64,000 bases of DNA from Bacillota bacterium (GCA_030019365.1 JASEFA010000003.1:309728-373727); one strand, 5' to 3'. Shown: positions 33,174 through 41,472, numbered from the stretch's first letter. Program-made: numbers and translations. The notes: generated by a model from the sequence alone, not told the origin.

Positions 33174-33212
33174 GGCGCACAGGCGTTCGGCCAGGTCGTC
33201 CCTGCAGGCGGT
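33148..33212 (+). repeat. 19-bp direct repeat at the copA 3' end
   Basis: GGTCGTCCCTGCAGGCGGT occurs at 33148-33166 (inside the last copA codons) and again at 33194-33212, 46 bases on. It looks like a recent local duplication; no function is evident. Confidence 0.7.
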
Positions 33213-33257
33213 CGGCCTGACCGGGTTACCCGCATCGGCAGCATCGGGGGAAGTGCG

Positions 33258-33947
33258 GTGGCGCAGGAACGCATCCTGGTGGTGGAAGACGAACCCGGCA
33301 TCCGGAAGGTGGTGCGTGCCTACCTGGAGCGGGCCGGATACGAGGTCCTGGAGGCGCCCGATGGCGAGGAGGGGCTGGAGCTTGCCGCGTCCCGGCGCCC
33401 GGCCCTGGTAATCCTGGACCTCATGCTTCCCGGCATCCCCGGGGAAGAGGTATGCCAGCGCCTGCGGCGGGATTCCGACGTGCCCATCGTCATGCTCACG
33501 GCCCGGGCGCAGGAGGACGACCGGGTGGCCGGCCTGGGCCTGGGGGCTGACGATTACGTGGTCAAGCCTTTCAGCCCCCGGGAGCTGGTGGCCCGCGTGA
33601 AGGCGGTGCTGCGCCGGGCGGGTCGACCGGCAGGGGAACCGCTGCATCGGGGCGACCTGGTCATAGACCCCGAGCGCCGTGAGGTGAGACGGGGGGAGGA
33701 AGTCATCCCCGTCACCGCCTCCGAGTTTCGGTTGCTGTACGCTCTCGCCCGTGAGCCCAGCCGGGTGTTCACCCGGGAGGAACTGGTGGCGCGGGTGGCA
33801 GGCGAAGATTTCGAGGGATACGACCGCACCGTGGACGCCCACGTGAAGAACCTGCGCCAGAAGCTGGGTGATTCCGCCCGCCAGCCCCGCTACGTTGCCT
33901 CGGTGTACGGAGTCGGGTATCGCTTTGTGGGGGAGCCCGGACCATGA
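33258..33947 (+). CDS. OmpR-family response regulator
   Basis: A 229-residue regulator: receiver domain (ILVVEDEPGIRKVVRAYLER, phospho-acceptor in VILDLMLPG, K in DDYVVKPF) and winged-helix output domain (ITASEFRLL-like TASEFRLLYALAR, VDAHVKNLRQKLG, VASVYGVGYRFVG). GTG start. Overlaps its cognate kinase by four bases (ATGA). Confidence 0.93.
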   Translation: MAQERILVVEDEPGIRKVVRAYLERAGYEVLEAPDGEEGLELAASRRPALVILDLMLPGIPGEEVCQRLRRDSDVPIVMLTARAQEDDRVAGLGLGADDYVVKPFSPRELVARVKAVLRRAGRPAGEPLHRGDLVIDPERREVRRGEEVIPVTASEFRLLYALAREPSRVFTREELVARVAGEDFEGYDRTVDAHVKNLRQKLGDSARQPRYVASVYGVGYRFVGEPGP

Positions 33948-35521
33948 CGACATCCGGACCGGACCAGACGGACGCGCACCTGCCGCCCGGTTCGCCCCCG
34001 CGTGCGGGTTCGGCTCGGGGTCCGGGTTCGCGCACGGGCCTGGGCAGCCTGCCGGTGCGCCTGACCGCGGCCTTTGTGGCGGTGGCCCTGGTGGGCATTG
34101 CGGTGACCGCCATCGCCACCGGAACCGCCGTCCTGCGCCGGTTCGACGTCTATGTGGGGCGCTACCAGCGCCTCCGTGCCGAGCAGGCCGCCGACGTGCT
34201 GGAAGACGCCTACCGGCGGGGAGGCATGGACCAGGTGGTGCGGGAGGCAGAGCGGCTGGCGGGGATGACCGGCCTGCACGCCTGGCTGGTGGATGCCTCC
34301 GGCGCCGTGATCTGGGAGTGGATACCGCGCCTGGAGCAGTTTCCGCCGTCCGACCAGCCTCCCCGTATGGGTTCGCCCGGGCCTTACGCGGGCGGCCCCC
34401 CCTGGCGCCGCGGGATGCGGCTGCCGCGCCAGCAGGCCATCCCTCTGCAGGTGGGCGGCCAGCAGGTGGGCACCCTGTACGTGGCAGCCCCGGAGGGTTC
34501 CCGCTGGATGGCCGAAGAACTGGCGTTCCTGGCCGGGGTGCGCCGGTCGCTGTGGTTGGGCGGTGCTCTGGCTGCCCTGGTGGCGGTGGTGGTGGGTCTG
34601 GGGATGGCCCGGGGCATCAGCATGCCCCTGCTCAGGCTGCGGGACGCGGCCGACCGCCTGCGGGAAGGGGACCTGACCCAGCAGGTGCCGGAAGAGGGCA
34701 GCCACGAGATGGTGGCCCTGGCCCGCGCCTTCAATCACCTGGTGCACAGCCTGGCCCGACAGTACGAGTGGCGCCACAACCTTACGGCGGATGTGGCGCA
34801 CGAGTTGCGCACGCCCTTGGCCGTGGTACGCGCCCACATCGAAGCCATGCAGGACGGAGTGTGGGAGGCCTCTGCCGAGAACCTGGCCGCGCTGCATGCG
34901 GAGATCATGCGCCTGGTGCGGCTGGTGGGGGACCTGGAGAAGCTGAGCGAGGCGGAAAGCGGCGCTCTGGAACTGGCCCGGACCCCCGTCGACGTGGGCG
35001 AGGTGGCCCGCCGGGTGGCGGCCGCTTTCGGTCCCTCTTTCGAACAGAAGGGTGTGGGCTTCCGCCTGGACGTGGAGCCCGGCCTGCTCCGGGTGGACGG
35101 AGACCAGGACCGGTTGTCCCAGGTGGTGTGGAACCTCCTTTCCAACGCCCTCAAGTTCACCCCGCCGGGGGGAGAAGTCGCCGTCCATGTCTACCGGAGA
35201 ACCGCTCCTGCTCCGGGAATCAGGCCCGGCGGCCCTTCCGGGCCCGGACAGTCCCGGGACGCGGGTGCCGGTACCGTATGCCTGGCGGTGACGGATACCG
35301 GCCCGGGCATCCCGGCCGAAGAGTTGCCCTACGTGTTTGAGCGTTTCCACCGCGTAGGCACGCGGTCGCCGGACCGGGGGACGGGGCTGGGTCTGGCGAT
35401 TTCTCAGGCCGTGGCCCGCGCCCATGGCGGGCACATCGAGGTGCAGAGCGAGCCCGGCCGGGGTTCCACCTTCACGCTCGTCATCCCCGTGGCGTCCGGC
35501 GCCGGTCATGGCAGGCGATGA
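33944..35521 (+). CDS. Membrane sensor histidine kinase
   Basis: A 525-residue kinase. Two membrane helices flank an extracytoplasmic sensor (about residues 45-190) rich in Pro/Arg. HAMP domain (RGISMPLLRLRDAADRLREG), H-box ADVAHELRTPLAVVRAHIEA, N-box VVWNLLSNALKFTP, G-boxes DTGPGIPAEELPYVFERF and GTGLGLAIS. BaeS-like. Its position after copA suggests metal or envelope sensing, inferred only. Confidence 0.92.
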   Translation: MTTSGPDQTDAHLPPGSPPRAGSARGPGSRTGLGSLPVRLTAAFVAVALVGIAVTAIATGTAVLRRFDVYVGRYQRLRAEQAADVLEDAYRRGGMDQVVREAERLAGMTGLHAWLVDASGAVIWEWIPRLEQFPPSDQPPRMGSPGPYAGGPPWRRGMRLPRQQAIPLQVGGQQVGTLYVAAPEGSRWMAEELAFLAGVRRSLWLGGALAALVAVVVGLGMARGISMPLLRLRDAADRLREGDLTQQVPEEGSHEMVALARAFNHLVHSLARQYEWRHNLTADVAHELRTPLAVVRAHIEAMQDGVWEASAENLAALHAEIMRLVRLVGDLEKLSEAESGALELARTPVDVGEVARRVAAAFGPSFEQKGVGFRLDVEPGLLRVDGDQDRLSQVVWNLLSNALKFTPPGGEVAVHVYRRTAPAPGIRPGGPSGPGQSRDAGAGTVCLAVTDTGPGIPAEELPYVFERFHRVGTRSPDRGTGLGLAISQAVARAHGGHIEVQSEPGRGSTFTLVIPVASGAGHGRR

Positions 35522-35584
35522 GAGCGGCCCGCAGGCAGGGTGCCCAGGGGTTTGCGGCGAATTGGCGGGGCGGGAGGTGGCGAC

Positions 35585-36163
35585 GTGCATTACGGCCTCG
35601 TGGCGTTGGCAGGCTATCTCATCGGCTCGGTGCCCTCGGCCTATCTGGTGGGCAGGATGTTCGGCCGGGTCGACATCCGCCGGGTGGGAACGGGCAATGT
35701 GGGCGCCACCAACGTGGTGCGCAACGTGGGGTGGGCGGCCGGCATCCTCACCGGCGTGCTGGATGTGGGCAAGGGGATGGCGGCCGTGCTCGTGGGAAAG
35801 ACCTTCGGCCTGGGAGCGGCTGCCCCGCTCCTGGCCGTGATTTGCGCCGTGATAGGGCACAACTGGCCGGTCTGGCTGAGGTTCCACGGAGGAGGCGGCC
35901 TTGCCACCTTCGGTGGCGGGCTCGCCTTCACCGTACCCATCTGGCAGATCGTGCTGGCGGGTTGCCTGTACGGGCTGGTCTACCTGCTGACGAAGCACAA
36001 GTATTTCAGTTCCCTGTTCATGTGCGCCGCCATCCCCGTGTGGCTGGGCCTGAGCAGATCTTCCTGGGATTATTTCCTCTTCGGACTGGCCGGGGGCACC
36101 GCCCTGGGATTGAAGCAGGTGCGCGCCTGGCTCAGATGCGGCTTCCCCCGAACGAGGGGTTGA
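35585..36163 (+). CDS. plsY: Acyl-phosphate:glycerol-3-phosphate acyltransferase PlsY
   Basis: A 192-residue membrane protein starting at GTG behind GGGAGGTGGCGAC. Motifs: YLIGSVPSAYLVGRMFGRVD then IRRVGTGNVGATNVVRNVG, DVGKGMAAVL, and HNWPVWLRFHGGGGLATFGG. PlsY acylates glycerol-3-phosphate with acyl-phosphate, the first step of phospholipid synthesis. The usual G-G-K-G is G-G-G-G here, so a key Lys is Gly, which is unusual; it might be a divergent paralogue. Confidence 0.85.
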   Translation: MHYGLVALAGYLIGSVPSAYLVGRMFGRVDIRRVGTGNVGATNVVRNVGWAAGILTGVLDVGKGMAAVLVGKTFGLGAAAPLLAVICAVIGHNWPVWLRFHGGGGLATFGGGLAFTVPIWQIVLAGCLYGLVYLLTKHKYFSSLFMCAAIPVWLGLSRSSWDYFLFGLAGGTALGLKQVRAWLRCGFPRTRG

Positions 36164-36215
36164 CAGGGGCGGGGAGGGGGAAATATAATCGGAGCGAAAT
36201 ACCCCCCTGGGTAAT
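36160..36215 (+). promoter_or_regulatory. Promoter and CsoR-type operator of the CstR-like repressor gene
   Basis: TTGACA (36160-36165), 18-base spacer, TATAAT (36184-36189) is near-consensus. ATACCCCCCTGGGTAAT (36199-36215) right after the predicted start resembles the pseudo-palindromic operators of the CsoR/CstR family (A-T-A-C-C-C ... G-G-G-T-A-T). Repressor bound there would block elongation or initiation; autoregulation is very likely. Confidence 0.8.
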
Positions 36216-36236
36216 CTGAGCTGGGGAGGGTGTGTC

Positions 36237-36530
36237 TTGCCGGACGCGGCTTTGCCGGAGACGGTATTGCAGGAGAAAAGTGCCGTGCGCGAGCTGTGCA
36301 ACCGCCTCCGGAGGGTGGAAGGGCAGGCCCGGGGAGTGGTGCGCATGATAGAGGAGGGCCGCAGTTGCGCGGACATCGCCGTGCAGATGGCGGCCCTGAA
36401 GGCGGCCGTGAACCGGGCGGCCATGGCCTTTGTGGCGTCTTACCTCCAGCAGTGTCTGGCAGAGGCTAAGGAGGAAGACGCTGCCGACGCCCTGAGCCGG
36501 GTGGCGCAGATGTTCATGCGCCTGGCCTGA
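36237..36530 (+). CDS. CsoR/RcnR/CstR-family repressor, CstR-like
   Basis: A 97-residue all-helical repressor (RLRRVEGQARGVVRMIEEGR). In copper sensor CsoR the ligands are Cys, His and Cys with spacing 25 and 4. Here the positions are Cys44, Tyr69, Cys73: both Cys are kept and the His is Tyr, so Cu+ binding as in CsoR is unlikely. A Cys pair without the His is the pattern of CstR, which senses persulfide/sulfane sulfur by forming inter-protomer sulfur links. TTG start with GGGGAGGG ribosome site. It may control itself and the downstream trxB. Confidence 0.82.
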   Translation: MPDAALPETVLQEKSAVRELCNRLRRVEGQARGVVRMIEEGRSCADIAVQMAALKAAVNRAAMAFVASYLQQCLAEAKEEDAADALSRVAQMFMRLA

Positions 36531-36696
36531 CGCGAACCGGGCGGGGCGAAGCCCGCACCGGGGTCGGCGGCGAGCGCGCGCCGGAGATGGCGGCGAGCCG
36601 CGCGGTTGCCAGCGGAGGTCCTGGCGAGGTGGCGGGGCGCGGATCGGGTTGCGGCAGGGCCGGGCACCCCAACCGATGAGGCGTGGAGGGTGGGCT

Positions 36697-37647
36697 GTGG
36701 AAGCAGAGATCCACGACGTGGTCATCCTGGGAGCAGGACCGGCCGGGCTCACGGCGGCGATTTACGCCGGCCGGGCCAGGCTGGACACCGTGGTGATCGA
36801 CCGGGGCGTCCCGGGTGGCCAGGTGGCCACCACCGATATGGTGGAGAACTACCCGGGATTCCCTAATGGGGTCTCGGGGGTCGAACTGGCCGGGCTGATG
36901 AGCGAGCAGGCGGAGCGTTTCGGAGCCCGTGCCGAGATGCTCGAGGTGGAGGGCCTCAGCCGGGACGGCGACCTGTGGCGGGTGGGTACCTCGGAGGGCC
37001 CGTATCTGGCACGGGCGGTGATCGTGGCCACCGGGACGCGTCCCCGCGAGCTGGGCGTGCCGGGGGAAAAGGAGTTCCGGGGCAGGGGTATCTCGTACTG
37101 CGCCACCTGCGACGGTGCCTTCTTCCGGGACAAGCCCGTAATGGTGGTGGGTGGGGGCGATTCGGCGGTGACCGAGGCGGAGTTCCTCACCCGCTTCGCC
37201 AGCCGGGTGACCGTCGTGCACCGTCGCGACGAACTGCGGGCTGCCCGTTCCCTGCAGGAAAGGGTGCTGGGCAACCCGAAGATCAACGTGCGGTGGAACG
37301 CCGTGGTCACGGCCTTCCTGGGTAAGGAGAGGCTGCAGCGGGTGCACCTGCGGGACGTGAAGACGGGCGCCGAGTCTGACGTAGAGGCCGAGGGAGCGTT
37401 CATCTACGTCGGGCTCCTTCCGAATACCGGTTTCTTGACCGGGGTGGTGCCCCTCGACGAAGCGGGCTATCTGGTCACCGATGACACCATGGCTCTACCG
37501 GTGCCGGGCCTGTTTGCCGCCGGAGACGTCCGGCGCAAGCACCTGCGGCAGGTAGCCACCGCCGTCAGCGACGGCGCGGTGGCGGCCATGGCCGCCGAGG
37601 AATACATCGTGGGCAAGTTCGGGCGGGAGCCCGCGAAGACGAAGTAG
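36697..37647 (+). CDS. trxB: Thioredoxin reductase
   Basis: A 316-residue flavoprotein: FAD motif VVILGAGPAGLTAAIYAGRA, active-site ISYCATCDGAFF (Cys135-Cys138), NAD(P) motif VMVVGGGDSAVTEAEFL and FAAGDVRRKHLRQVATAVSD. GTG start behind GTGGAGGGTGGGC. The NADPH clamp reads HRRDELRA, fitting a standard enzyme. It follows the CstR-like regulator, which suggests a role in sulfur or redox stress. Confidence 0.93.
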   Translation: MEAEIHDVVILGAGPAGLTAAIYAGRARLDTVVIDRGVPGGQVATTDMVENYPGFPNGVSGVELAGLMSEQAERFGARAEMLEVEGLSRDGDLWRVGTSEGPYLARAVIVATGTRPRELGVPGEKEFRGRGISYCATCDGAFFRDKPVMVVGGGDSAVTEAEFLTRFASRVTVVHRRDELRAARSLQERVLGNPKINVRWNAVVTAFLGKERLQRVHLRDVKTGAESDVEAEGAFIYVGLLPNTGFLTGVVPLDEAGYLVTDDTMALPVPGLFAAGDVRRKHLRQVATAVSDGAVAAMAAEEYIVGKFGREPAKTK

Positions 37648-37660
37648 GGGGTGGGGGCAG

Positions 37661-37849
37661 GTGCCGGATTACGAGTTCACGTGCAAGAAGTGCGGGCATC
37701 AGTTCACGGTGAATGTCCCCTGGCAGCGCAAGCACGAGGTGACGTGCCCGAGCTGCGGGAGTCCTGAGCTCAAGGAGAAGTTCTCCCTGTGGGGTTGGTC
37801 CCGCGGGGGGACGTCTGACGCGGGTGCGTGCAGTCCCCGCTTTGGCTGA
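37661..37849 (+). CDS. FmdB-type zinc-ribbon protein
   Basis: A 62-residue protein starting at GTG: PDYEFTCKKCGHQFTVNVPW then EVTCPSCGSPELKEKF, two CxxC knuckles of the FmdB/CxxC-CxxC regulatory-like family. Function unknown; possibly a small nucleic-acid or protein-binding zinc ribbon. Confidence 0.85.
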   Translation: MPDYEFTCKKCGHQFTVNVPWQRKHEVTCPSCGSPELKEKFSLWGWSRGGTSDAGACSPRFG

Positions 37850-38152
37850 CGCTAGCCCGTGGGGGGACAGTTTGTCCCCCTGATCCTCCCCTGTACGGTG
37901 GACGGTCGTTACCAGCTGCGCGGCCGTCTGCCGCCCGATAGCCTCCTCTTGCGGGGAGGCCCCTTTTTGGCCAGGGTCCCTTCTGGCACCTCCGCCCGGC
38001 TGGTTCCCCCGGCGCGGGTAGCGCCGGCTGGCTCCCCGCAGCCGGGTGGCCGACACCACTTTGGGCCCGGGCTGTGCGCCGTAGCGCAACGCAAAAGCGC
38101 GACGATCTGAAGGAAAGGCGACGCGGGCGGAGAAGACAGGTACGACAACACT
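37850..38152. other. Non-coding stretch with two hairpins before fluoride riboswitch 1
   Basis: No convincing gene. GGGGGACA-GTT-TGTCCCCC (37862-37880) is a perfect eight-pair hairpin just after the zinc-ribbon gene. A second hairpin with T-run follows at 37941-37968. The remainder up to 38152 shows no clear promoter; TACGAC at 38141 might be a poor -10 for the riboswitch transcript. Confidence 0.5.
37941..37968 (+). terminator. Intrinsic terminator after trxB/zinc-ribbon genes
   Basis: GCCTCC (37941-37946) pairs with GGAGGC (37955-37960) over an eight-base loop and is followed by CCCTTTTT. It separates the trxB transcript from the fluoride riboswitch unit. Confidence 0.65.
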
Positions 38153-38229
38153 GCAGGCGATGGAGCCCGCCCTTTGCTGCGGAGCAGCTGATGGCTCCTG
38201 GCGCAACCGTGCCAGGAGCCGTTCGCGTT
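38153..38229 (+). promoter_or_regulatory. Fluoride riboswitch (crcB motif) 1 with terminator-type hairpin
   Basis: The aptamer begins GGCGATGGAGCCCGCC (38156-38171) and ends GCTGATGGCTCCTGGC (38187-38202). GGCG pairs with CGCC and GGAGCC with GGCTCC, as in known fluoride aptamers. GGCTCCTGGC (38193-38202) can instead pair with GCCAGGAGCC (38211-38220), a ten-pair terminator hairpin followed by GTTCGCGTT. Ligand binding would keep GGCTCC in the aptamer and prevent termination. The next gene is the Cys-rich protein at 38365. Confidence 0.85.
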
Positions 38230-38231
38230 CC

Positions 38232-38291
38232 GGGGCGACCTGCTGCCGCAGGTGCGAGTTGGTGGGCACTGTGTGCAAGGTCCGTCGCCCC
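38232..38291 (+). other. Second structured RNA element between riboswitch 1 and its gene
   Basis: GGGGCGAC (38232-38239) can pair with GTCGCCCC (38284-38291), enclosing a CCTGC-TGCC-GCAGG hairpin (38239-38252). No gene fits this stretch; it may be further leader structure. Structure is predicted by eye. Confidence 0.4.
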
Positions 38292-38364
38292 CGCGCGGGT
38301 GGTCGGGCAGCAAGGGGCGGCGGCAGTGGCAGCGGAAGGTTGTCGGACGCGGGTAGGACGGTCA

Positions 38365-39126
38365 ATGTTCGCGGGTTCGGAGGAGCGGTGGGAAGTGATC
38401 CTGGAAGCGGAGTTGTGGGAGGCCCTCGGCCAGTCTGGTTGTCCGCTGTGCAGGCTGGCTCACGCGGCCGAGCAAACGTACTGGACGTGGTTTGTGCTGG
38501 AGAACTACTACTCCGGGCCCACGCTGGAAACGCTGTGCCGGGGTGGCTTCTGCCGCACGCACGCCTGGCGAGCGGCACAGCTGGCGGGAAACCGACTGGC
38601 CGCCACGTATGACGTGCTGGCCCGGGATGCCCAGGAGCGGCTGCGCACTGCGCTGGGGGTGATCGGGGCAAGTGGGGCACGAGTGACCAGGCGCCGCTGG
38701 CGTGCGCTCCTCGCGGGAACTCTGGAACGGAAGGGGCCGTGTCCTGTCTGCCAGACTGCGGCCCAGCGGGCGGGGGTGGGGGCGAGGCACCTGGTCGTCT
38801 TGCTGGCCGAGGAAGGCGGCCGGGCCCGGTATGCCGCCTCCGACGGGCTCTGCTGGAACCACCTGGTGGAAGCCTGCCGCCTGGGCGATCATCCCGTGAC
38901 AGCTTTCCTGGTGGAAGACTTCCTCGTACGCCTGGGCAGGCTGGAAGAAGGCCTGCAGGAGTTTTTCCGCAAGTCGGACTACCGGTTCGCCCACGAACCC
39001 AAGGGGTCAGAACAGCAGGCATACCTCGACGCCATTGAGAGGTTCTCGGGACCCCCAGACGGTGTATCCGACATCGCTGTCCCGGGCCGGGCGAGGTTCC
39101 CCGGTCGTACCACGCCGGGAGCTTGA
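38365..39126 (+). CDS. Cys/His-rich uncharacterised protein (DUF6062-like) under a fluoride riboswitch
   Basis: A 253-residue soluble protein. Near residue 28 QSGCPLCRLAHAAEQTYWTW, then CRGGFCRTHAWRAAQL, GPCPVCQTAA and GLCWNHLVEACRLG: two repeats of CPxC followed by a C-x-x-H pair, suggesting two metal (zinc) sites. It resembles the uncharacterised DUF6062-type family. No catalytic motif is seen. The start ATG at 38365 has only a weak GGTAGGACGG site. Located 145 bases after fluoride riboswitch 1 and converging with the antiporter operon, it is a candidate fluoride-induced protein. Confidence 0.7.
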   Translation: MFAGSEERWEVILEAELWEALGQSGCPLCRLAHAAEQTYWTWFVLENYYSGPTLETLCRGGFCRTHAWRAAQLAGNRLAATYDVLARDAQERLRTALGVIGASGARVTRRRWRALLAGTLERKGPCPVCQTAAQRAGVGARHLVVLLAEEGGRARYAASDGLCWNHLVEACRLGDHPVTAFLVEDFLVRLGRLEEGLQEFFRKSDYRFAHEPKGSEQQAYLDAIERFSGPPDGVSDIAVPGRARFPGRTTPGA

Positions 39127-39174
39127 GACGGTTTCCCGGACTCCCCGCGGCGAACACGGTGAGCCCGGCGGCGT

Positions 39175-39684
39175 TTACAGGAGAGATTCGGGCCAGAGAG
39201 AGAACGGGCTGGCGGTTCCCACCGGTTCCACTGGAAACACGAAGTGGGCCGGCTGGTCCGGGAACCCTTCCGTGAGTGCATGCACCAGCCAGTGGTTGAT
39301 GCGCGGGTACAGGTTGAGCGATTCAATCTCTTGCGCTGGTACCCAGGCGGGCACGCTCAGGGCTGCGATTTCCCGTGTCTCACCTGACACCTGCGTTACC
39401 CAGTGCACCAGTTCGACCACATGCCGGTTGTCACGGTAGTATGAAGTAAGCCTGGCGGGGACCGTTTCCACGATGGCCAGCAGCCTGCCGGGCTCCACGC
39501 TGAGAGAAGTTTCCTCCTTCAGTTCCCTTCTCAGGCAGTCTGGTATGCTTTCCTGTAGATCCAGCCCCCCACCGGGCAGCACATGGTAGCGGCGACCCTG
39601 CCTGAGGTGAATCATGGTAAGCAGCTTGCCGTCCCGAACGATGACGCCTGATACCCGTACCTTCACTCCCGCTGTCTCAGGCAT
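39175..39684 (-). CDS. NUDIX hydrolase
   Basis: A 169-residue protein with a NUDIX box (LPGGGLDLQESIPDCLRREL then KEETSL). It overlaps the antiporter gene by eight bases and is last in the HEAT/antiporter operon that starts at fluoride riboswitch 2. A pyrophosphohydrolase in a fluoride-controlled unit could reflect the sensitivity of phosphoryl enzymes to fluoride; substrate unknown. ATG at 39684 follows GGGGAGGCGG. Confidence 0.85.
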   Translation of the reverse strand: MPETAGVKVRVSGVIVRDGKLLTMIHLRQGRRYHVLPGGGLDLQESIPDCLRRELKEETSLSVEPGRLLAIVETVPARLTSYYRDNRHVVELVHWVTQVSGETREIAALSVPAWVPAQEIESLNLYPRINHWLVHALTEGFPDQPAHFVFPVEPVGTASPFSLWPESLL

Positions 39685-40942
39685 ACGGATCCGCCTCCCC
39701 TGAACGTCTTGCCGGGCACTCACCACTTTGCTTGTTCCCGCGACAACCGCTGTGGATCTCCGCCCCCCGGGGAGTGGCTGGCTCCCTCGCTATGTTCCAC
39801 GTCGCGCCTGGGGCGGATGCTACCTGAGGGGACTGCGGCCGGAAGAAGGCCTGCGCGATGAGGGTAGGTACCACCGCGCTCAGGACTACCACTGTGACCA
39901 GGACGGTGTACTGCGGCCGGTCGATGATACCGTGCTGTAAGCCGAACAACGAGGAGATGGTCCCGAAGGTGAGCCCCGTGGACATGAGCAGGGTGGCATA
40001 GGTGCCTTCCCGCCTTCTGAACCGGAACAGCGAAGTGAGCGGCTGTACTGCCATGAACTTGCAGCCGATCTTGACGGCAAGAAACAGAATCACCGTCCCC
40101 AGGCCCGCGGCCAGGGCGGGCAGGGAAACAAACAGGCCGGCCTTCATGAAGTAGAAGGGCGTAAGCAGTAAGAAGGCGGTGGCCCGCAGCTTGTGAAGGA
40201 GGTGGGGGTGCTCGCCCAGGGTGCCGGCCATGGCCAGGCCGAGAAGGTAAGCCGGCAGGACGGCCTCGCTACCTGCTGCCAGCGCCAGCCCGCCCAGGGT
40301 GAACAGGGTAGCGGCCACCATCTTGCCCTCGAGTTCGGCCACGTGGTTGCGGAAGTGGCAGAATAACCTGGGGGATAGGCGGCCGACCACTGCCAGCGAA
40401 GCCGCGGTAACGGTCGCGAAGGTGAGGAGTTTCCAATCCGAGCGGGCGAAGAACGCCCCCAGGGCCACAACCGTCCCCAGGTCTGTCACGAAGCAGGCGG
40501 CCAGTATGTTCTTACCGATCTCGGTCCGGTTCAGCCCGGTTTCCACCATGACCGCATATACCACCGCCACAGAGGTGGTGGAGAGGGCAATGCCCGCGAT
40601 CTGGGCGGCTTGTGCGTCCCAGCCGGTCACGTAGCGGGCGCAAAACATCGCCCCCAGGAACGGGGCCAGAAACGACGCCATCCCTATGGAGACACTTTCT
40701 TTGGCCTTGCTCCGGAGCACCGCCGGATCCACTTCCGCCCCCGCCAGGAACGTGAGCATAATGCTGCCGAATCCCGCCAGAAACTCCAGCCATTGGGGAG
40801 GGTCGAGAGACAGGAGGTTCCCTGCCAGCACCCCCGCTCCTATCTCCACCAGGGGCACAGATACGCCTGACAGGCGGGCAAGCACCCCTGCGCCGAGCGC
40901 CAGCCACATCCAGGTCGCTGCTGAGAACCAGGTTGCTTCCAC
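39677..40942 (-). CDS. CPA2-family monovalent cation:proton antiporter
   Basis: A 421-residue membrane protein with about 11-12 helices. LSGVSVPLVEIGAGVLAGNL, FLAGAEVDP, AQIAGIALSTTSVAVVYAVM and the VTDLGTVVALG Asp motif match the KefB/NapA-like CPA2 group, where the buried Asp binds Na+/K+ or H+. Na+/H+ antiporters are established fluoride-riboswitch targets in other bacteria. Transcribed with the HEAT protein (24-base gap) and NUDIX gene (overlap) from fluoride riboswitch 2. The last 50 residues are a polar tail without family similarity. Confidence 0.88.
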   Translation of the reverse strand: MEATWFSAATWMWLALGAGVLARLSGVSVPLVEIGAGVLAGNLLSLDPPQWLEFLAGFGSIMLTFLAGAEVDPAVLRSKAKESVSIGMASFLAPFLGAMFCARYVTGWDAQAAQIAGIALSTTSVAVVYAVMVETGLNRTEIGKNILAACFVTDLGTVVALGAFFARSDWKLLTFATVTAASLAVVGRLSPRLFCHFRNHVAELEGKMVAATLFTLGGLALAAGSEAVLPAYLLGLAMAGTLGEHPHLLHKLRATAFLLLTPFYFMKAGLFVSLPALAAGLGTVILFLAVKIGCKFMAVQPLTSLFRFRRREGTYATLLMSTGLTFGTISSLFGLQHGIIDRPQYTVLVTVVVLSAVVPTLIAQAFFRPQSPQVASAPGATWNIAREPATPRGAEIHSGCRGNKQSGECPARRSGEADPYA

Positions 40943-40966
40943 TCATTGCCACCTCACTTGCGTCGA

Positions 40967-41464
40967 TTATTCTTCTGTACTTCCCCGATTTGGGTTGGGC
41001 GTGGGGTCGGTCGTGCCGGCCTGCAGGAATTGGGCTGCGGCTTCCCGCACGGCGGAACTGGGGTCGGTCGGGGCTCGCCCCAGTGCTTCGCGGGCGTCCG
41101 GTGTGCCGATGCGGGCAAGCGCCTCAACCGCCGCCAGCCTGACTACCAGGTAGGAGGCGTCCAGCAGGTCGGCCAGCAGGGGTATGGCGCCCGGGTTTCC
41201 GATGGCACCCAGCGCCTGCACCGCCGTGGCAACGAAATAGCGGTCGCTTTCGCGGAAGCGGGCGATAGCGGCCAGCAGGGCTGGCACCGCCTGCGCAGCC
41301 TTCTTTCGCCCCAGCATCCAGGCGGCAAACTGTCTCGTGTCCGGTTCCGGGTGCCGGAGGGCCCCGATGAGCGCGCTCACGTAGCGGTCGGCGCCCTGAA
41401 CCTGTCCTCCTCCGCCGGCGTGAGGTGCGTTGACGGCATTTGGGAGGCACGTCGGTTCACTCAA
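40967..41464 (-). CDS. HEAT-repeat protein
   Basis: A protein of about 165 residues with three to four PBS-lyase-type HEAT repeats (ALIGALRHPEPDTRQFAAWM, VQALGAIGNPGAIPLLADLL, AAVEALARIGTPDAREAL). Such repeats bind proteins. The start is uncertain: TTG 41464 is in frame but lacks a ribosome site, and GGAGGAGG near 41400 points to a later start or, in another frame, to a short peptide beginning MPSTHLTPAEEDRF. First gene after fluoride riboswitch 2. Confidence 0.7.
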   Translation of the reverse strand: MSEPTCLPNAVNAPHAGGGGQVQGADRYVSALIGALRHPEPDTRQFAAWMLGRKKAAQAVPALLAAIARFRESDRYFVATAVQALGAIGNPGAIPLLADLLDASYLVVRLAAVEALARIGTPDAREALGRAPTDPSSAVREAAAQFLQAGTTDPTPNPNRGSTEE

Positions 41465-41472
41465 GTCGTCGG

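Noticed and set aside
36237..36530. Copper-sensing CsoR call for the repressor
   Set aside because: The copper ligand His is Tyr69; only the two Cys remain, which fits CstR better.
37909..38313. 134-codon frame on the minus strand before the Cys-rich gene
   Set aside because: It covers the riboswitch and terminator region, and its product is Pro/Arg/Ser-rich without family features.
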